DNA of 64,000 bases from Anammoximicrobium sp964645045. Its GTDB lineage: Bacteria; Planctomycetota; Planctomycetia; Pirellulales; Pirellulaceae. The notes under the pieces are model-generated. The model was not told the DNA's origin. It ran no database searches and was given only the letters and a program-made list of their open reading frames with translations. The stretch is from assembly GCA_964645045.1 (NCBI GenBank), contig CAZXYZ010000041.1:19225-83224 (forward strand), given 5' to 3'. Below are positions 8,693 to 17,594 of this stretch, piece after piece. A program made the translations under genes and the position numbers. Every line of letters starts with the position of its first letter. The first letter of the stretch is position 1.

Positions 8693-10156
8693 TTATGCCA
8701 GCAGTTCTGTGATCACCCGCGCAGGCTCGACGCCGGTTAGACGCTGGTCCAGTCCCTGGTACTTGACGGTAAACCGCTGGTGGTCAAAGCCCAGCAGATG
8801 CAGGATGGTGGCGTGGAAATCGCGCAGGTGGACGGGGTCGGCGATGATGTTGTACGAGAAATCGTCGGTCTCGCCGTAGATTGTCCCGCCCTTGACGCCG
8901 CCGCCCGCCATCCAGATCGTGAAACAGCGGGGATGGTGGTCGCGGCCGTAGTTTTCTTTGGTCAGACCGCCCTGCGAGTAAATCGTGCGGCCAAACTCGC
9001 CGCCCCAGATGACCAGCGTGGAATCGAGCAGGCCGCGCTGTTTCAGATCCTGAATCAGGCCGTAACACGCTTGATCGACGTCCCGGCACTGGTCGGGCAA
9101 GCGGCCGGCGACGTTCGAGTGCGTATCCCAGTTGTTGTGATAGACCTGGACGAACCGCACGCCCCGCTCGACCAACCGCCGGCACAGCAGGGCCGTGTTG
9201 GCGAACGTGCCGGGCGTCTTGGCGGCGTCGCCGTACAACGCAAACGTCGCTTCCGGCTCGGTGTTGATGTTCGCCAGATCCGGCACGCTGGACTGCATGC
9301 GGAACGCCAATTCGTACTGGGCAATCCGGGTCTGGGTTTCGGGGTCGCGAAGGCTCTGGTAGTTGATTTCGTTCAGGGCCTTGATCCCGTCCAGCGTCTT
9401 GCGGCGGATCTCGGCGGGCACGCCCGGCGGGTTGTTGATGTACAGGATCGGATCGCCGGCGGACCGAAAAGCCACGCCGGCGTGTTCGCCCGGCAGATAG
9501 CCGGACGACCACAGCCGGGCCGAGATGGCTTGGACCTGCTCGGTGTTGGTCGGCTTGGCGACCAGGACCGCAAACGTCGGCAGGTTTTCGTTCAGCGAAC
9601 CCAATCCATAGGACATCCACGCGCCCAGGCAGGGCCGGCCGGTGTTCATGTTGCCGGTCTGGATGTACGTGATCGCCGGCTCGTGGTTGATCGCTTCGGT
9701 ATGCATGCTGCGGACGAAGCACATCTGGTCGACCATCTTGGCGGTCCAGGGCAGCAGTTCGCTGACCCACATGCCGCATTGACCGTGCTGGGCGAATTTA
9801 TACTTCGACGGCGCGATCGGGAACCGTTTCTGGCCGGATGTCATCGTCGTCAACCGCTGGCCCATGCGGATCGAATCGGGCAGGTCCTTGTCGTAGTATT
9901 CCTGCATCACGGGCTTGTAGTCGTACAGGTCGATCTGGGACGGACCGCCAACCATGTGCAAGTAGATAATGTGTTTGGCTTTGCCGGCAAAGTGGGCCAG
10001 CGTCGGAGGGACGGAGGCTGGGGACGCGGCGGCTTGACCGGCCAGGCGGTCGGGGCCCAACAGCGAGGCGAGGGCGGCCCAGCCGAGGGCGTGGGACCCT
10101 TGAGCAAAGAAGTGGCGGCGGGTGATGTTCAGGCCGTGTTCTTGGAACGGGGACAT
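8693..10156 (-). CDS. DUF1501 domain protein, Tat-exported
   Basis: The 487-residue protein opens with a Tat-type signal (ITRRHFFAQG followed by a hydrophobic Ala/Leu stretch). The body matches the DUF1501 family, an alkaline-phosphatase/sulfatase-like fold abundant in planctomycetes: HMVGGPSQIDLYDYKP near 67-82, NNWDTHSN near 343, GGEFGRT near 386 and GRDHHP near 400. It lies 77 bp downstream of the DUF1549/DUF1553 gene on the same strand, the standard planctomycete pairing, so the two are probably co-transcribed. The family has no firmly established reaction; export and a phosphatase/sulfatase-like metal site are inferred. Confidence 0.93.
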   Translation of the reverse strand: MSPFQEHGLNITRRHFFAQGSHALGWAALASLLGPDRLAGQAAASPASVPPTLAHFAGKAKHIIYLHMVGGPSQIDLYDYKPVMQEYYDKDLPDSIRMGQRLTTMTSGQKRFPIAPSKYKFAQHGQCGMWVSELLPWTAKMVDQMCFVRSMHTEAINHEPAITYIQTGNMNTGRPCLGAWMSYGLGSLNENLPTFAVLVAKPTNTEQVQAISARLWSSGYLPGEHAGVAFRSAGDPILYINNPPGVPAEIRRKTLDGIKALNEINYQSLRDPETQTRIAQYELAFRMQSSVPDLANINTEPEATFALYGDAAKTPGTFANTALLCRRLVERGVRFVQVYHNNWDTHSNVAGRLPDQCRDVDQACYGLIQDLKQRGLLDSTLVIWGGEFGRTIYSQGGLTKENYGRDHHPRCFTIWMAGGGVKGGTIYGETDDFSYNIIADPVHLRDFHATILHLLGFDHQRFTVKYQGLDQRLTGVEPARVITELLA

Positions 10157-10191
10157 GGGGCGGTCCTTGAAGGGGCAGTCAGGTCAGTAGC

Positions 10192-10212
10192 TTACGAGGT
10201 AGAGCCTCGTAA
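10192..10212. repeat. Short hairpin between DUF1501 and DUF1553 genes
   Basis: TTACGAGG and CCTCGTAA pair perfectly across a 5-nt loop. It lies between the two minus-strand genes and could fine-tune expression of the downstream DUF1501 gene. Confidence 0.7.
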
Positions 10213-10233
10213 CCAGGGGGCAGGAAGTCCGGG

Positions 10234-13200
10234 CTATTTCGTTAATACCTCGTCCAGGTTCAGCAATTCGTTGGTCAACATCGTCCAGGCGGCCAAAGCG
10301 GCGGGGTCCAGTGCCGGATCGGGTTTGGACTCGCCCACCGTCAGCAATTGCCGGGCATCCTCGACGTGGGCGGCGTAATAGCTTGACAGGTCGGCCAGCG
10401 ACCCTTGCACGACCGGCACTTCGGCCGCGTGGAGCGGACGGCACAGCAAGCGTTGCGCCACATAGTCCAAGCGGCTTTCGACCGAGTCTCCGCCGTGGAC
10501 AAGCGCGGCTTGGGCCAGGTTTCGAGCGGCCTCGACGAACTGCGGATCGTTCAGCGTGACCAGGGCTTGCAGCGGAGTGTTGGTCCGTTCGCGGCGGACC
10601 GTGCAGACCTCGCGGCTGGGCGCGTTAAAGATGTCCATCGAGGCCGGTGGGGCGCTTCGTTTCCAGAACGTGTACATACTGCGACGGTACAGGTTCTCGC
10701 CCGCGTCCCGGCGGTACTCGCGGGTATTGCTGCCGATCATGGCCACCGCTTCCCACACGCCGTCGGGCTGATACGGCTTGACGCTCGGGCCGCCGATCTT
10801 GGGCGACAGCAGGCCGCTGGCGGCCAAGGCATAGTCGCGGACCATCTCGGCGTCCATGCGAAAGCGGGGCCCGCGCGAAAACAGCCGGTTTTCCGCGTCT
10901 TTTTCGAGTTTTTCCGGCGTCGCGGCCGCCGACTGGCGATAGGTCGCCGACGTGACCAGCAACTTGAAAAACTTCTTGATGTCCCAGCCGCCCTCGCGGA
11001 ATTCGACGGCCAGCCAGTCCAGCAGTTCCGGGTGCGAAGGCAGCTCGCCGGAGACGCCGAAATCGCCGGTGGTGCGGACGATGCCGGTGCCGAACAGTTC
11101 TTGCCAGTAGCGGTTCACGGTAACGCGGGCGGTCAGCGGATGCTCCGGGCGCAGCAACCACTGGGCGAATCCCCAACGATTCTTGGGCAGTTCCGGCGGC
11201 ATCGGCGGTAGGATGTCCGGTGTGTCGGGGTGGACCTCGTCGCGGCGTTTGTCGTACTCGCCGCGGAACAGCACATACGCCATCGCCGGCTCGTTACGTT
11301 CCTGTTGTACGTGCGCGACCGTACTGCGCCCTTTGATCGCGGCCTGCTCTTGTTCGAGTGCGGCCAGCTTGTGGGCGGCATCCCGGTACGGCTGGTCCAA
11401 GCCGTCCAGCCACCAGGCGAACAGCTCATCCCGTTCGGCGTCGCTCCGTTGTTCTGCGGGCTTGGTCGCCAGGTGAGCGACTCGCGTGCCGGTCACGAGC
11501 TGACCGGCTTCCTGCGGGGAAAGCGTGCGGCCGTAGATCCGCAGATCCTGGTACGCCACATCGTCCAACCGCGACTGAGTGCTCCGCTGAGCGACTTTCA
11601 ACGGCACGCCGGTGCGGATCGTGTTCTTCAGTTGGTCCTTCAACACGCGCACGCCCTGCGGCTGGCCGTTCACAAAGACCTTCACGCCGCTCGCTTTGCC
11701 CGAGCCGTCATAAGTCACCAGGACGTGGCTCCACTGCCCGGCTTTCAACGGCTCGTTGGCCACGACCTTCAATGCATCTTCGTCCCACTTGCTGATGATG
11801 TGCGTACCGGGCCGGCCGTTTTCGAGCCACAGGTCCCAGCCGCGATAATCCATCTGGTCGTCCATGCGCGCGAACAACGCTCCGCCGGCATCGGCTTTGG
11901 GCAGTTTGACCCACGCGCCGAACGAGAAACCTCGATCCTTCTCGAAATCGCCGGCTTCCGGCACTTCGATCGTGACCCCGGGGGCGGATTTGTATGCGGC
12001 TGCGGCGACGTGGCCGGCCTCGGACGCCAGGGCCGCCGGCAGCGGCAGCGGCAGCGATTTGGACTGGCCGTCGACCGTCACGGCCACGTGGTCGGCTGCG
12101 CCGTCATTCAAGGGAGCATGAAAACTCAAACCGTCCGTGGGGACGGCGGATGTCAAGTCCGCCGGCTTGGCTTCCACCAGCCAACGGTCGAAGTCGGCTC
12201 GCGCCGCATTGCGCCGCTGTTCGACTTGCTGTTTGACGGCGGCGATTTCCGGGCCGATCGCGTCCCACCGAGCCCGGTCTTCCGGCAGGGGCACCATCAG
12301 CACCGGCGGCGTATCCTTGATGTTGCCATCCATGACGGCTTGGGCCGTGTTGTTGAAAAAGGCCGACATTTCATAGAATTCGCGCTGCGTGATCGGATCG
12401 AATTTGTGGTCGTGGCACGTGGTGCAGTTCATCGTTAGTCCGAACCACACCCAGGAAGTCGTCTCGGTGCGGTCGCGGGCGTACAGCACGGCATACTCGT
12501 CGGCAATCACGCCGCCTTCGTTGGTGGTGATGTTGCAGCGGTGGAAGCCGCTGGCGATCCGCTGTTCCAGCGTCGGGTTCGGCAACAAGTCCCCCGCCAA
12601 TTGCTCGATCGTGAATTGATCGAATGGCAGGTTGCGGTTCAAGGCGGCGATCACCCAGTCGCGATAGGCCCAGATCTCGCGATAGTTGTCAAAGTGGATG
12701 CCGTGCGAGTCGGCATAACGCGCGGCGTCCAGCCAGTAGCGGCCGCGGTGCTCCCCCCAGCGTTCGGATTGCAGCAACTGGTCGACGAACTTTTCGTAAG
12801 CATCCGCCGCGGCATCGTTGACGAAGGGTTCCACAAGTTCCGGCGGCGGTGGCAGTCCGGTCAAGTCCAAGCTCAATCTGCGGGCCAGCGTGCGGCGGTC
12901 GGCTTCGGGAGCCGGCTCCAAACCGTGCTCCTCCAATTTGGCCAGGACAAAGGCGTCGATCGGATTGCGGACCCAATCCGACTGCTTGACCGCCGGCAGC
13001 GGCGGACGCACCGGCGCGATATACGACCAGTGCGGCTGGTACTCGGCGCCGGCCGCCACCCAGCGTTGGAGCAGCTGTTTCTGGGCCGCGGTCAGCTGAT
13101 GCTGCTGATCCGGCGGCGGCATGACTTCTTCGGCATCCGTCGCGAGCACCCGACGAATGACCTCGCTGTCGTCCGGCTTGCCGGGCACGATCGCCCCGGC

Positions 13201-13386
13201 ATCGATGGCCGCATCGCGCTGGTCCAGCCGCAAATCGGCTTGGCGGGACGCGCTGTCCGGCCCATGGCACTTGAAGCAAGCGTCGGCCAGAATCGGCCGC
13301 ACATCACGGTTGTACTGGATCGATCGGTCTGCGGCGGCCGCTGCCGACGCGACTGCCAGAACGCAAAACAGGCCGGATGACTTCAC
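10234..13386 (-). CDS. PSCyt1-DUF1549-LamG-DUF1553 planctomycete surface/exported protein
   Basis: The 1050-residue protein has a Sec signal peptide (LFCVLAVASAAAAA) followed by the planctomycete cytochrome c domain with a CFKCH haem-binding motif near residue 38. DUF1549 follows (about 125-340; DQFTIEQLAGDLLPNPT, then CTTCHDHKFDPI, a second CxxCH). Residues ~430-640 form a LamG/concanavalin-like insertion (GQWSHVLVTYDGSGKA). The C-terminal part is DUF1553 (about 720-1000; NRYWQELFGTGIVRT, RRSMYTFWKR). The two CxxCH motifs suggest covalent haem and hence periplasmic redox function. The downstream DUF1501 partner is in the same transcription direction. The biological role of this pair is unproven. 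Confidence 0.93.
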   Translation of the reverse strand: MKSSGLFCVLAVASAAAAADRSIQYNRDVRPILADACFKCHGPDSASRQADLRLDQRDAAIDAGAIVPGKPDDSEVIRRVLATDAEEVMPPPDQQHQLTAAQKQLLQRWVAAGAEYQPHWSYIAPVRPPLPAVKQSDWVRNPIDAFVLAKLEEHGLEPAPEADRRTLARRLSLDLTGLPPPPELVEPFVNDAAADAYEKFVDQLLQSERWGEHRGRYWLDAARYADSHGIHFDNYREIWAYRDWVIAALNRNLPFDQFTIEQLAGDLLPNPTLEQRIASGFHRCNITTNEGGVIADEYAVLYARDRTETTSWVWFGLTMNCTTCHDHKFDPITQREFYEMSAFFNNTAQAVMDGNIKDTPPVLMVPLPEDRARWDAIGPEIAAVKQQVEQRRNAARADFDRWLVEAKPADLTSAVPTDGLSFHAPLNDGAADHVAVTVDGQSKSLPLPLPAALASEAGHVAAAAYKSAPGVTIEVPEAGDFEKDRGFSFGAWVKLPKADAGGALFARMDDQMDYRGWDLWLENGRPGTHIISKWDEDALKVVANEPLKAGQWSHVLVTYDGSGKASGVKVFVNGQPQGVRVLKDQLKNTIRTGVPLKVAQRSTQSRLDDVAYQDLRIYGRTLSPQEAGQLVTGTRVAHLATKPAEQRSDAERDELFAWWLDGLDQPYRDAAHKLAALEQEQAAIKGRSTVAHVQQERNEPAMAYVLFRGEYDKRRDEVHPDTPDILPPMPPELPKNRWGFAQWLLRPEHPLTARVTVNRYWQELFGTGIVRTTGDFGVSGELPSHPELLDWLAVEFREGGWDIKKFFKLLVTSATYRQSAAATPEKLEKDAENRLFSRGPRFRMDAEMVRDYALAASGLLSPKIGGPSVKPYQPDGVWEAVAMIGSNTREYRRDAGENLYRRSMYTFWKRSAPPASMDIFNAPSREVCTVRRERTNTPLQALVTLNDPQFVEAARNLAQAALVHGGDSVESRLDYVAQRLLCRPLHAAEVPVVQGSLADLSSYYAAHVEDARQLLTVGESKPDPALDPAALAAWTMLTNELLNLDEVLTK

Positions 13387-13885
13387 GTCGTTTCTCCGTT
13401 TTCAGAGCGGGCTCCAAGGCGTCTCGTGCCCCAATCCCGCGGCAGGTAGGAACGATGCTCTCATTTGGCCGGAGGGATCCAGCCAACTGGTAAACGGCAT
13501 CAGCACGGGGCGGTTCAATCTTATTCAGTCTCATTCGGTAGCAGGCACGCAAGTGGGCCAGCCAGACGCTAGTCTAACAGGATTCGAGCAACATAAAAGT
13601 ATCGCAATGCGTCCCGGTGCGTCAAGAAGGCGGTCCGCAAATGGTCGCCCGATTGCCGAGCGGGCTGTTGACTTAATCGTGGGATAAGTGCGATTGATCG
13701 TTCGTAAATGGCGGCGTCCTTGTCTTTGCAGCAGATCGACCGGGGGCGTGCAGAAGACGGACGGTGTCCCGAGGTTGCCTTCGGTGCCCTCTTTCCTAAC
13801 CGCTTTCGCCCGTTCGAAACCGACACGCCGCAATGCGCAACTTCAACACTTACGCTTCGGGTTACTTTTTCTCCGCCGCCCGCGT
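13387..13885. other. Gene-free 0.5-kb stretch with one repeat half-site
   Basis: No reading frame here has the composition of its neighbours. It should hold the promoter of the DUF1549/DUF1553 gene at its left edge. At 13849-13865 lies CTTACGCTTCGGGTTAC, one arm of the palindrome found complete at 40858-40924. Confidence 0.6.
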
Positions 13886-14290
13886 TCACTCGCGTAGCTG
13901 TCCAACGCTGGATTGAAAATACTTGCGGCGGCGGGCGGAGACCTGCGCCTCGGCTTCCTTCTGCCGGGCTTGGAGATCGTTCAAATTGGCGGTCGTGTAG
14001 CGGCATTTCAGCGTCGAGATGCGAAAGCGGATGTAGGCCGCATGCGCTTTGGGCAGCACGCCCAGCAGGTAGCTGCCCAGTTCTTCTCGCGAGGGAATGC
14101 CGATCTGATGCCGGCGCCAGATCTCCCCCACGGTGTGGACCCCGCAATCGCGGCGGGCATTGATCTGCGACAAACGCTGCAGCAACTCCGGGCGGGCTCG
14201 CAGCGCCCGCTCGATCTCCGCCATCCGCTCGGCGTCCAACGCTTCATCCAGATAGGCCTCGAGTTCCGCAGACGTGATTTCGGCGATCAT
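13886..14290 (-). CDS. Hypothetical protein with anti-sigma-like N-terminus
   Basis: The 134-residue protein is not recognised as a named family. The ATG at 14290 overlaps the TGA of the Uma2 gene (ATGA, 14287-14290), so translation is coupled to it. The first ~40 residues (SAELEAYLDEALDAERMAEIERALRARPEL) resemble the short helical start of zinc-finger anti-sigma proteins but lack the Cys/His ligands. The rest is helical and charged, ending in a Lys/Arg/Gln-rich stretch. No membrane segment or signal is visible, so it is probably cytoplasmic. An anti-sigma-like role is speculation. Confidence 0.7.
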   Translation of the reverse strand: MIAEITSAELEAYLDEALDAERMAEIERALRARPELLQRLSQINARRDCGVHTVGEIWRRHQIGIPSREELGSYLLGVLPKAHAAYIRFRISTLKCRYTTANLNDLQARQKEAEAQVSARRRKYFQSSVGQLRE

Positions 14291-15021
14291 GCTTGGGGTG
14301 CCTGTGCTTGGTGCTGACTCTGGGCCTGCTGCAGTTGGGCGCCGAACTCGACGTGATCCGGACCGGCCAGCCCTTGCTGGACGGCTTGAATCGCTTGCGC
14401 CAGGTTGCCCGCCAACAGAGCCGCCGCGTCCAGCCACAGGCCGGGAAAGGTTTCACTTCGGTAGACACCTTCGGCGGTCGGCGCCAATCGCTCGTAAGTT
14501 CCTTCGCGGAGGACGAACCAGTCGATCTCCCGATCCCACACACGCCACACGATGTACTCGCGGACGCCGTTGCGGCGATAGGCACGCAGTTTGTCGTGGA
14601 GATCGTAACTCGCGCTGCTCGCTGCCACCTCGGCAATCAACTCGGGAGCGCCCAAAACGTAATCGCCGCGGTCTCCAGACTGGCCGCCGTACTGGGGTAA
14701 GATCCGCATGAAGATGTCGGGCTGTGGTTCGTTGTCCAGGTCCAATAGTACCGTCCCGTTGTCTCCGCATGCCACCCCGGGCGTCTTGGACCAGTAGACC
14801 CCCAACAGGGTCAACAAGCGGACGTGGGGGCTGGCATGACCTTCGTTGGATACCGGCGACGGCATGTAGACGACTCCCTCGATGAGTTCCGCTTTGTGAA
14901 CGTGCGGCATCGCGCGATAGCGCCGTTCGAACTCGGCCCGCGTCAACCGATCGCCCGCTTGCAGCGGCGGAATCGGCGGGGCCGATCGAGTCTCCAATCG
15001 CGGTGCGGTGGCGGTGGACAT
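14287..15021 (-). CDS. Uma2 family (DUF820) restriction-endonuclease-fold protein
   Basis: The start at 15021 (AGGGG seven nt upstream) gives 244 residues; a TTG start at 15060 would add 13 unlikely residues. The sequence follows the Uma2 pattern: an N-terminal LTRAEFERRYRAMPHVHKAELIEGVVY segment with the ELIEG glutamate, then EPQPDIFMRI (the conserved PD), then ELIAEVAASSASYDLHDKLRAY (the E-x-K-like core with D-x-x-x-K). This is a PD-(D/E)xK-like nuclease fold widely expanded in planctomycetes and cyanobacteria, with no settled function. The C-terminal ~40 residues are Gln/Ala-rich. The next gene is coupled through an ATGA overlap. Confidence 0.88.
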   Translation of the reverse strand: MSTATAPRLETRSAPPIPPLQAGDRLTRAEFERRYRAMPHVHKAELIEGVVYMPSPVSNEGHASPHVRLLTLLGVYWSKTPGVACGDNGTVLLDLDNEPQPDIFMRILPQYGGQSGDRGDYVLGAPELIAEVAASSASYDLHDKLRAYRRNGVREYIVWRVWDREIDWFVLREGTYERLAPTAEGVYRSETFPGLWLDAAALLAGNLAQAIQAVQQGLAGPDHVEFGAQLQQAQSQHQAQAPQA

Positions 15022-15156
15022 GAGCAAGCCCCTGTTTTCCAAGGTAATGCATACCGCCAATAGTATACGTCAAGTTGCCACTGGAGCGAAGAGGCAGCCC
15101 GCCTGCCCGCTTGGCTGCGAGGCGGAGAATCGGTAGGCTTACCGAACACAACCAAC

Positions 15157-15225
15157 TCGTTTAACGGCAAGCCGCAGGCGACGGAGTGTCCCCTGCGCCG
15201 ACGCCTGCGGCTTGCCGTTAAACGA
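15157..15225. repeat. 24-bp-arm inverted repeat upstream of larC
   Basis: The arms at 15157-15180 and 15202-15225 are exact reverse complements (arm begins TCGTTTAACGGCAAGCCGCA) around a 21-nt spacer. The geometry is close to that of the element at 40858-40924 although the sequences differ. It lies in the divergent space between the Uma2 gene and larC. Confidence 0.9.
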
Positions 15226-15296
15226 AGAAGCTTGCATGGTAGGCATTCTGACGAAGAACGACACCCAACCCACCCGATCAGCAAGGGCTCCAGCGG

Positions 15297-16469
15297 ATGA
15301 GAATCGCTTATTTGGATTGCATGAGCGGCGTCAGCGGCGACATGATGCTGGGCGCGTTGGTCGATGCCGGCGCGGATCTGGCGGCAATCCAGGCCGGTAT
15401 CGATTCGCTGGGACTGCCCAGTTGCCGCCTGGAATCGCAAGAAGTGAAGAAAAAGGGCTTCCGGGCCATCCAAGTACACGTGTTGCACGAGCCGGAACAT
15501 ACGCACCGTCACTTGCATCATATCACGGGCATGATCGACGCCAGCCAATTGTCGGCGCCGCAGAAGGATCTGGCCAAACGCATCTTCACGCGATTGGGCG
15601 AAGCCGAAGCCAAGGTCCACGGTACGACGATTCAAAAGGTTCACTTTCACGAGGTCGGAGCGGTCGACTCGATTGCCGATATCGTTGGCAGCGCGATCGG
15701 GCTGAATCTCCTCGGCGTGGAGCGATTGATGTGCTCGCCCGTGCCGACCGGCGGCGGTTTCATCGAGATCGCCCACGGACGGGTCAGCATCCCTGCGCCG
15801 GCGACGGCGGAGTTGTTGCAGGGCATCCCGATTGCGCCGTCCGCCATTCAGGCTGAATTGACGACACCTACCGGCGCGGCGATCGTGGCCACGTTGGCGA
15901 AAAGTTTTGGCTCGCTGCCGGCCATGCGGATCGAATGCATCGGCTATGGAGCGGGCACGCGGGACTTGGAGTCGCAAGCCAACCTGCTGCGGTTGATCGT
16001 CGGCCAAACTGAGGATCACGTCGAATCGGACCAAGTTTGGATCCTGGAGACCAATCTGGACGACGTCAGCGGCGAGGTCATCGGACACACGACCGCGATG
16101 TTGATGGATGCCGGCGCTCTGGATGTGTACACCACGGCGATCCAAATGAAGAAGAACCGGCCGGCGGTGATGTTAAGCGTGATTTGCCAGGCCGAAGACG
16201 TGCCCCGCCTGGAAGAAATCATCTTCCGCGAGACGACCGCTCTGGGCATCCGCCGCTGGCCGGCCAGCCGGCATAAACTGCACCGGGAGCCCTGCCAAGT
16301 CGAGACACCCTGGGGTCCGATCGCGGGAAAACTGGCGACCGGCGCGGGCGGCAACGTGCGATTTTCGCCGGAGTTTGAAGACTGTCGGCGAATCGCAGGT
16401 AAACATCGAGTGCCGCTGGCCGAGGTGTACGAAGCGGCACGGTTGGCGTACCGCGGGCGGGACAAGTAG
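15297..16469 (+). CDS. larC: LarC-type nickel-pincer cofactor nickel insertion protein
   Basis: LarC inserts nickel into the pyridinium bis-thiocarboxylate precursor to make the nickel-pincer nucleotide used by lactate racemase and relatives. The 390-residue protein has the family start MRIAYLDCMSGVSGDMMLGA, a His-rich metal-binding loop near 60-82 (HEPEHTHRHLHH), VHFHEVGAVDSIADIVG near 114-130 and the TPTGAA segment near 188. It is one continuous frame, unlike the lactobacilli gene, which needs a programmed frameshift. No larB, larE or larA gene is in the window, so the cofactor's user is unknown. A good Shine-Dalgarno is not obvious. Confidence 0.93.
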   Translation: MRIAYLDCMSGVSGDMMLGALVDAGADLAAIQAGIDSLGLPSCRLESQEVKKKGFRAIQVHVLHEPEHTHRHLHHITGMIDASQLSAPQKDLAKRIFTRLGEAEAKVHGTTIQKVHFHEVGAVDSIADIVGSAIGLNLLGVERLMCSPVPTGGGFIEIAHGRVSIPAPATAELLQGIPIAPSAIQAELTTPTGAAIVATLAKSFGSLPAMRIECIGYGAGTRDLESQANLLRLIVGQTEDHVESDQVWILETNLDDVSGEVIGHTTAMLMDAGALDVYTTAIQMKKNRPAVMLSVICQAEDVPRLEEIIFRETTALGIRRWPASRHKLHREPCQVETPWGPIAGKLATGAGGNVRFSPEFEDCRRIAGKHRVPLAEVYEAARLAYRGRDK

Positions 16470-16480
16470 ACGCAAGAATC

Positions 16481-16508
16481 TTGGAGTGCGGTGCCTTGTC
16501 ACCGCTTT
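16481..16508. repeat. Family-2 repeat, forward copy downstream of larC
   Basis: It starts TTGGAGTGCGGTGCCTTGTC and ends in ACCGCTTT. A near-inverted copy lies at 16720-16747, and a forward copy at 21359-21386 matches it almost exactly. Confidence 0.85.
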
Positions 16509-16555
16509 GGATCGAGGCCCGGAACCGCATCGCACACGTTTTCCGGTTTCAGCTT

Positions 16556-16629
16556 GTTGGAGTTCACGCTTCAGCGTGTGTTGTTCGGCGGGCATGGCCC
16601 GCCTGACACGCTAAAGCGTGAACTCCAAC
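16556..16629. repeat. Family-1 intergenic palindrome, copy C
   Basis: GTTGGAGTTCACGCTTCAGC at the left pairs with GCTAAAGCGTGAACTCCAAC at the right with one mismatch pair. The centre holds a second hairpin, GGCGGGC and GCCCGCC. The whole lies within the inverted family-2 pair. Confidence 0.85.
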
Positions 16630-16719
16630 AAAGCCCGACTCGGCGGATTTCCCAGAGAATCGCACCTTTTGCAGTGATTCTAGAACGCCAACCCTTTACC
16701 TCAACGCCAACTCTTACAC

Positions 16720-16747
16720 AAAGCGGCGACAAGTCGCCGCACTCCAA
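16720..16747. repeat. Family-2 repeat, inverted copy abutting tyrA
   Basis: It starts AAAGCGGCGACAAG and ends GCACTCCAA, the reverse complement of the family-2 core. The tyrA ATG follows two bases later, so the repeat occupies the space where its ribosome binding site should be. Confidence 0.8.
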
Positions 16748-16748
16748 A

Positions 16749-17594
16749 ATGAAACATTGGGACACGGTAGCGATCATCGGCGTGGGATTGATCGGCGGGT
16801 CGCTCGGCCTGGCCCTTCGCCAGCGGGCGCTGGCGCGCACCGTGGTCGGCATCGGCCGGACCGCGAGCCGACTGCGGATCGCGGAAGAAATCGGAGCGGT
16901 CTCCTGGGCCACGACGGACGTGGCGCAAGGGGTGGCCGATGCGGACCTGATCATCGTCTGCACGCCGGTCAGCCATGTGGTGGACCACGTCCAACAGGCC
17001 AGCCTCGCGTGCCCGGCCAATGCCCTGATCACCGACGCCGGCAGTACCAAGGGCGAAATCTGTCGATCGCTGGCCGCTGGATTGCCGGGACGCGGCACGT
17101 TCGTGGGCAGTCATCCGATGGCGGGCAGCGAGAAAAACGGGCCGGAATTCTCCGATCCGAACCTGTTCGAGGGCTGCGTTACCGTGGTGACGCCGCCCGA
17201 CTCGTGCCCCGACGACCCCGTATTGGCAGTGGAGGCGTTCTGGCAGTGGCTGGGCGCCCGCGTCGTGCGGATGTCGCCGGACGAGCACGACCGGGCGGTG
17301 GCGGAAATCAGTCATTTGCCCCATTTATTGGCTTCGGCACTGGCGGCAACCGCCGATCCTCGCGACCTGGTTTTGGCGGCCAAAGGCTGGCGGGACACCA
17401 CGCGGGTGGCGTCGGGCGACGTGGAATTATGGCGGCAAATTTTCACCGAGAACCGCCGCCACGTCTTGCAGTCGCTCGCCAAGTTTGAGAAAGTGCTGTC
17501 GGCATTCCGTCAGGCACTGGAAGGAAACGACTCAGCCGAACTCGTGCGGCTCTTGGACGCAGGAAAGCGCAACCGTGACACTTTGGGAAGTTGA
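16749..17594 (+). CDS. tyrA: Prephenate dehydrogenase
   Basis: The enzyme oxidatively decarboxylates prephenate to 4-hydroxyphenylpyruvate in tyrosine synthesis (or acts on arogenate). The 281-residue protein starts with the Rossmann loop IIGVGLIGGSLG (residues 9-20) and has STKGEI, VGSHPMAGSEKNG with the conserved His, and the helical dimerisation domain with SHLPHLLASAL. The start at 16749 is chosen because the Rossmann strand begins seven residues later; the in-frame extension upstream runs through repeats. No Shine-Dalgarno is visible at the ATG. The 3' end overlaps purL by 20 bp, so the two are co-transcribed. Confidence 0.93.
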   Translation: MKHWDTVAIIGVGLIGGSLGLALRQRALARTVVGIGRTASRLRIAEEIGAVSWATTDVAQGVADADLIIVCTPVSHVVDHVQQASLACPANALITDAGSTKGEICRSLAAGLPGRGTFVGSHPMAGSEKNGPEFSDPNLFEGCVTVVTPPDSCPDDPVLAVEAFWQWLGARVVRMSPDEHDRAVAEISHLPHLLASALAATADPRDLVLAAKGWRDTTRVASGDVELWRQIFTENRRHVLQSLAKFEKVLSAFRQALEGNDSAELVRLLDAGKRNRDTLGS

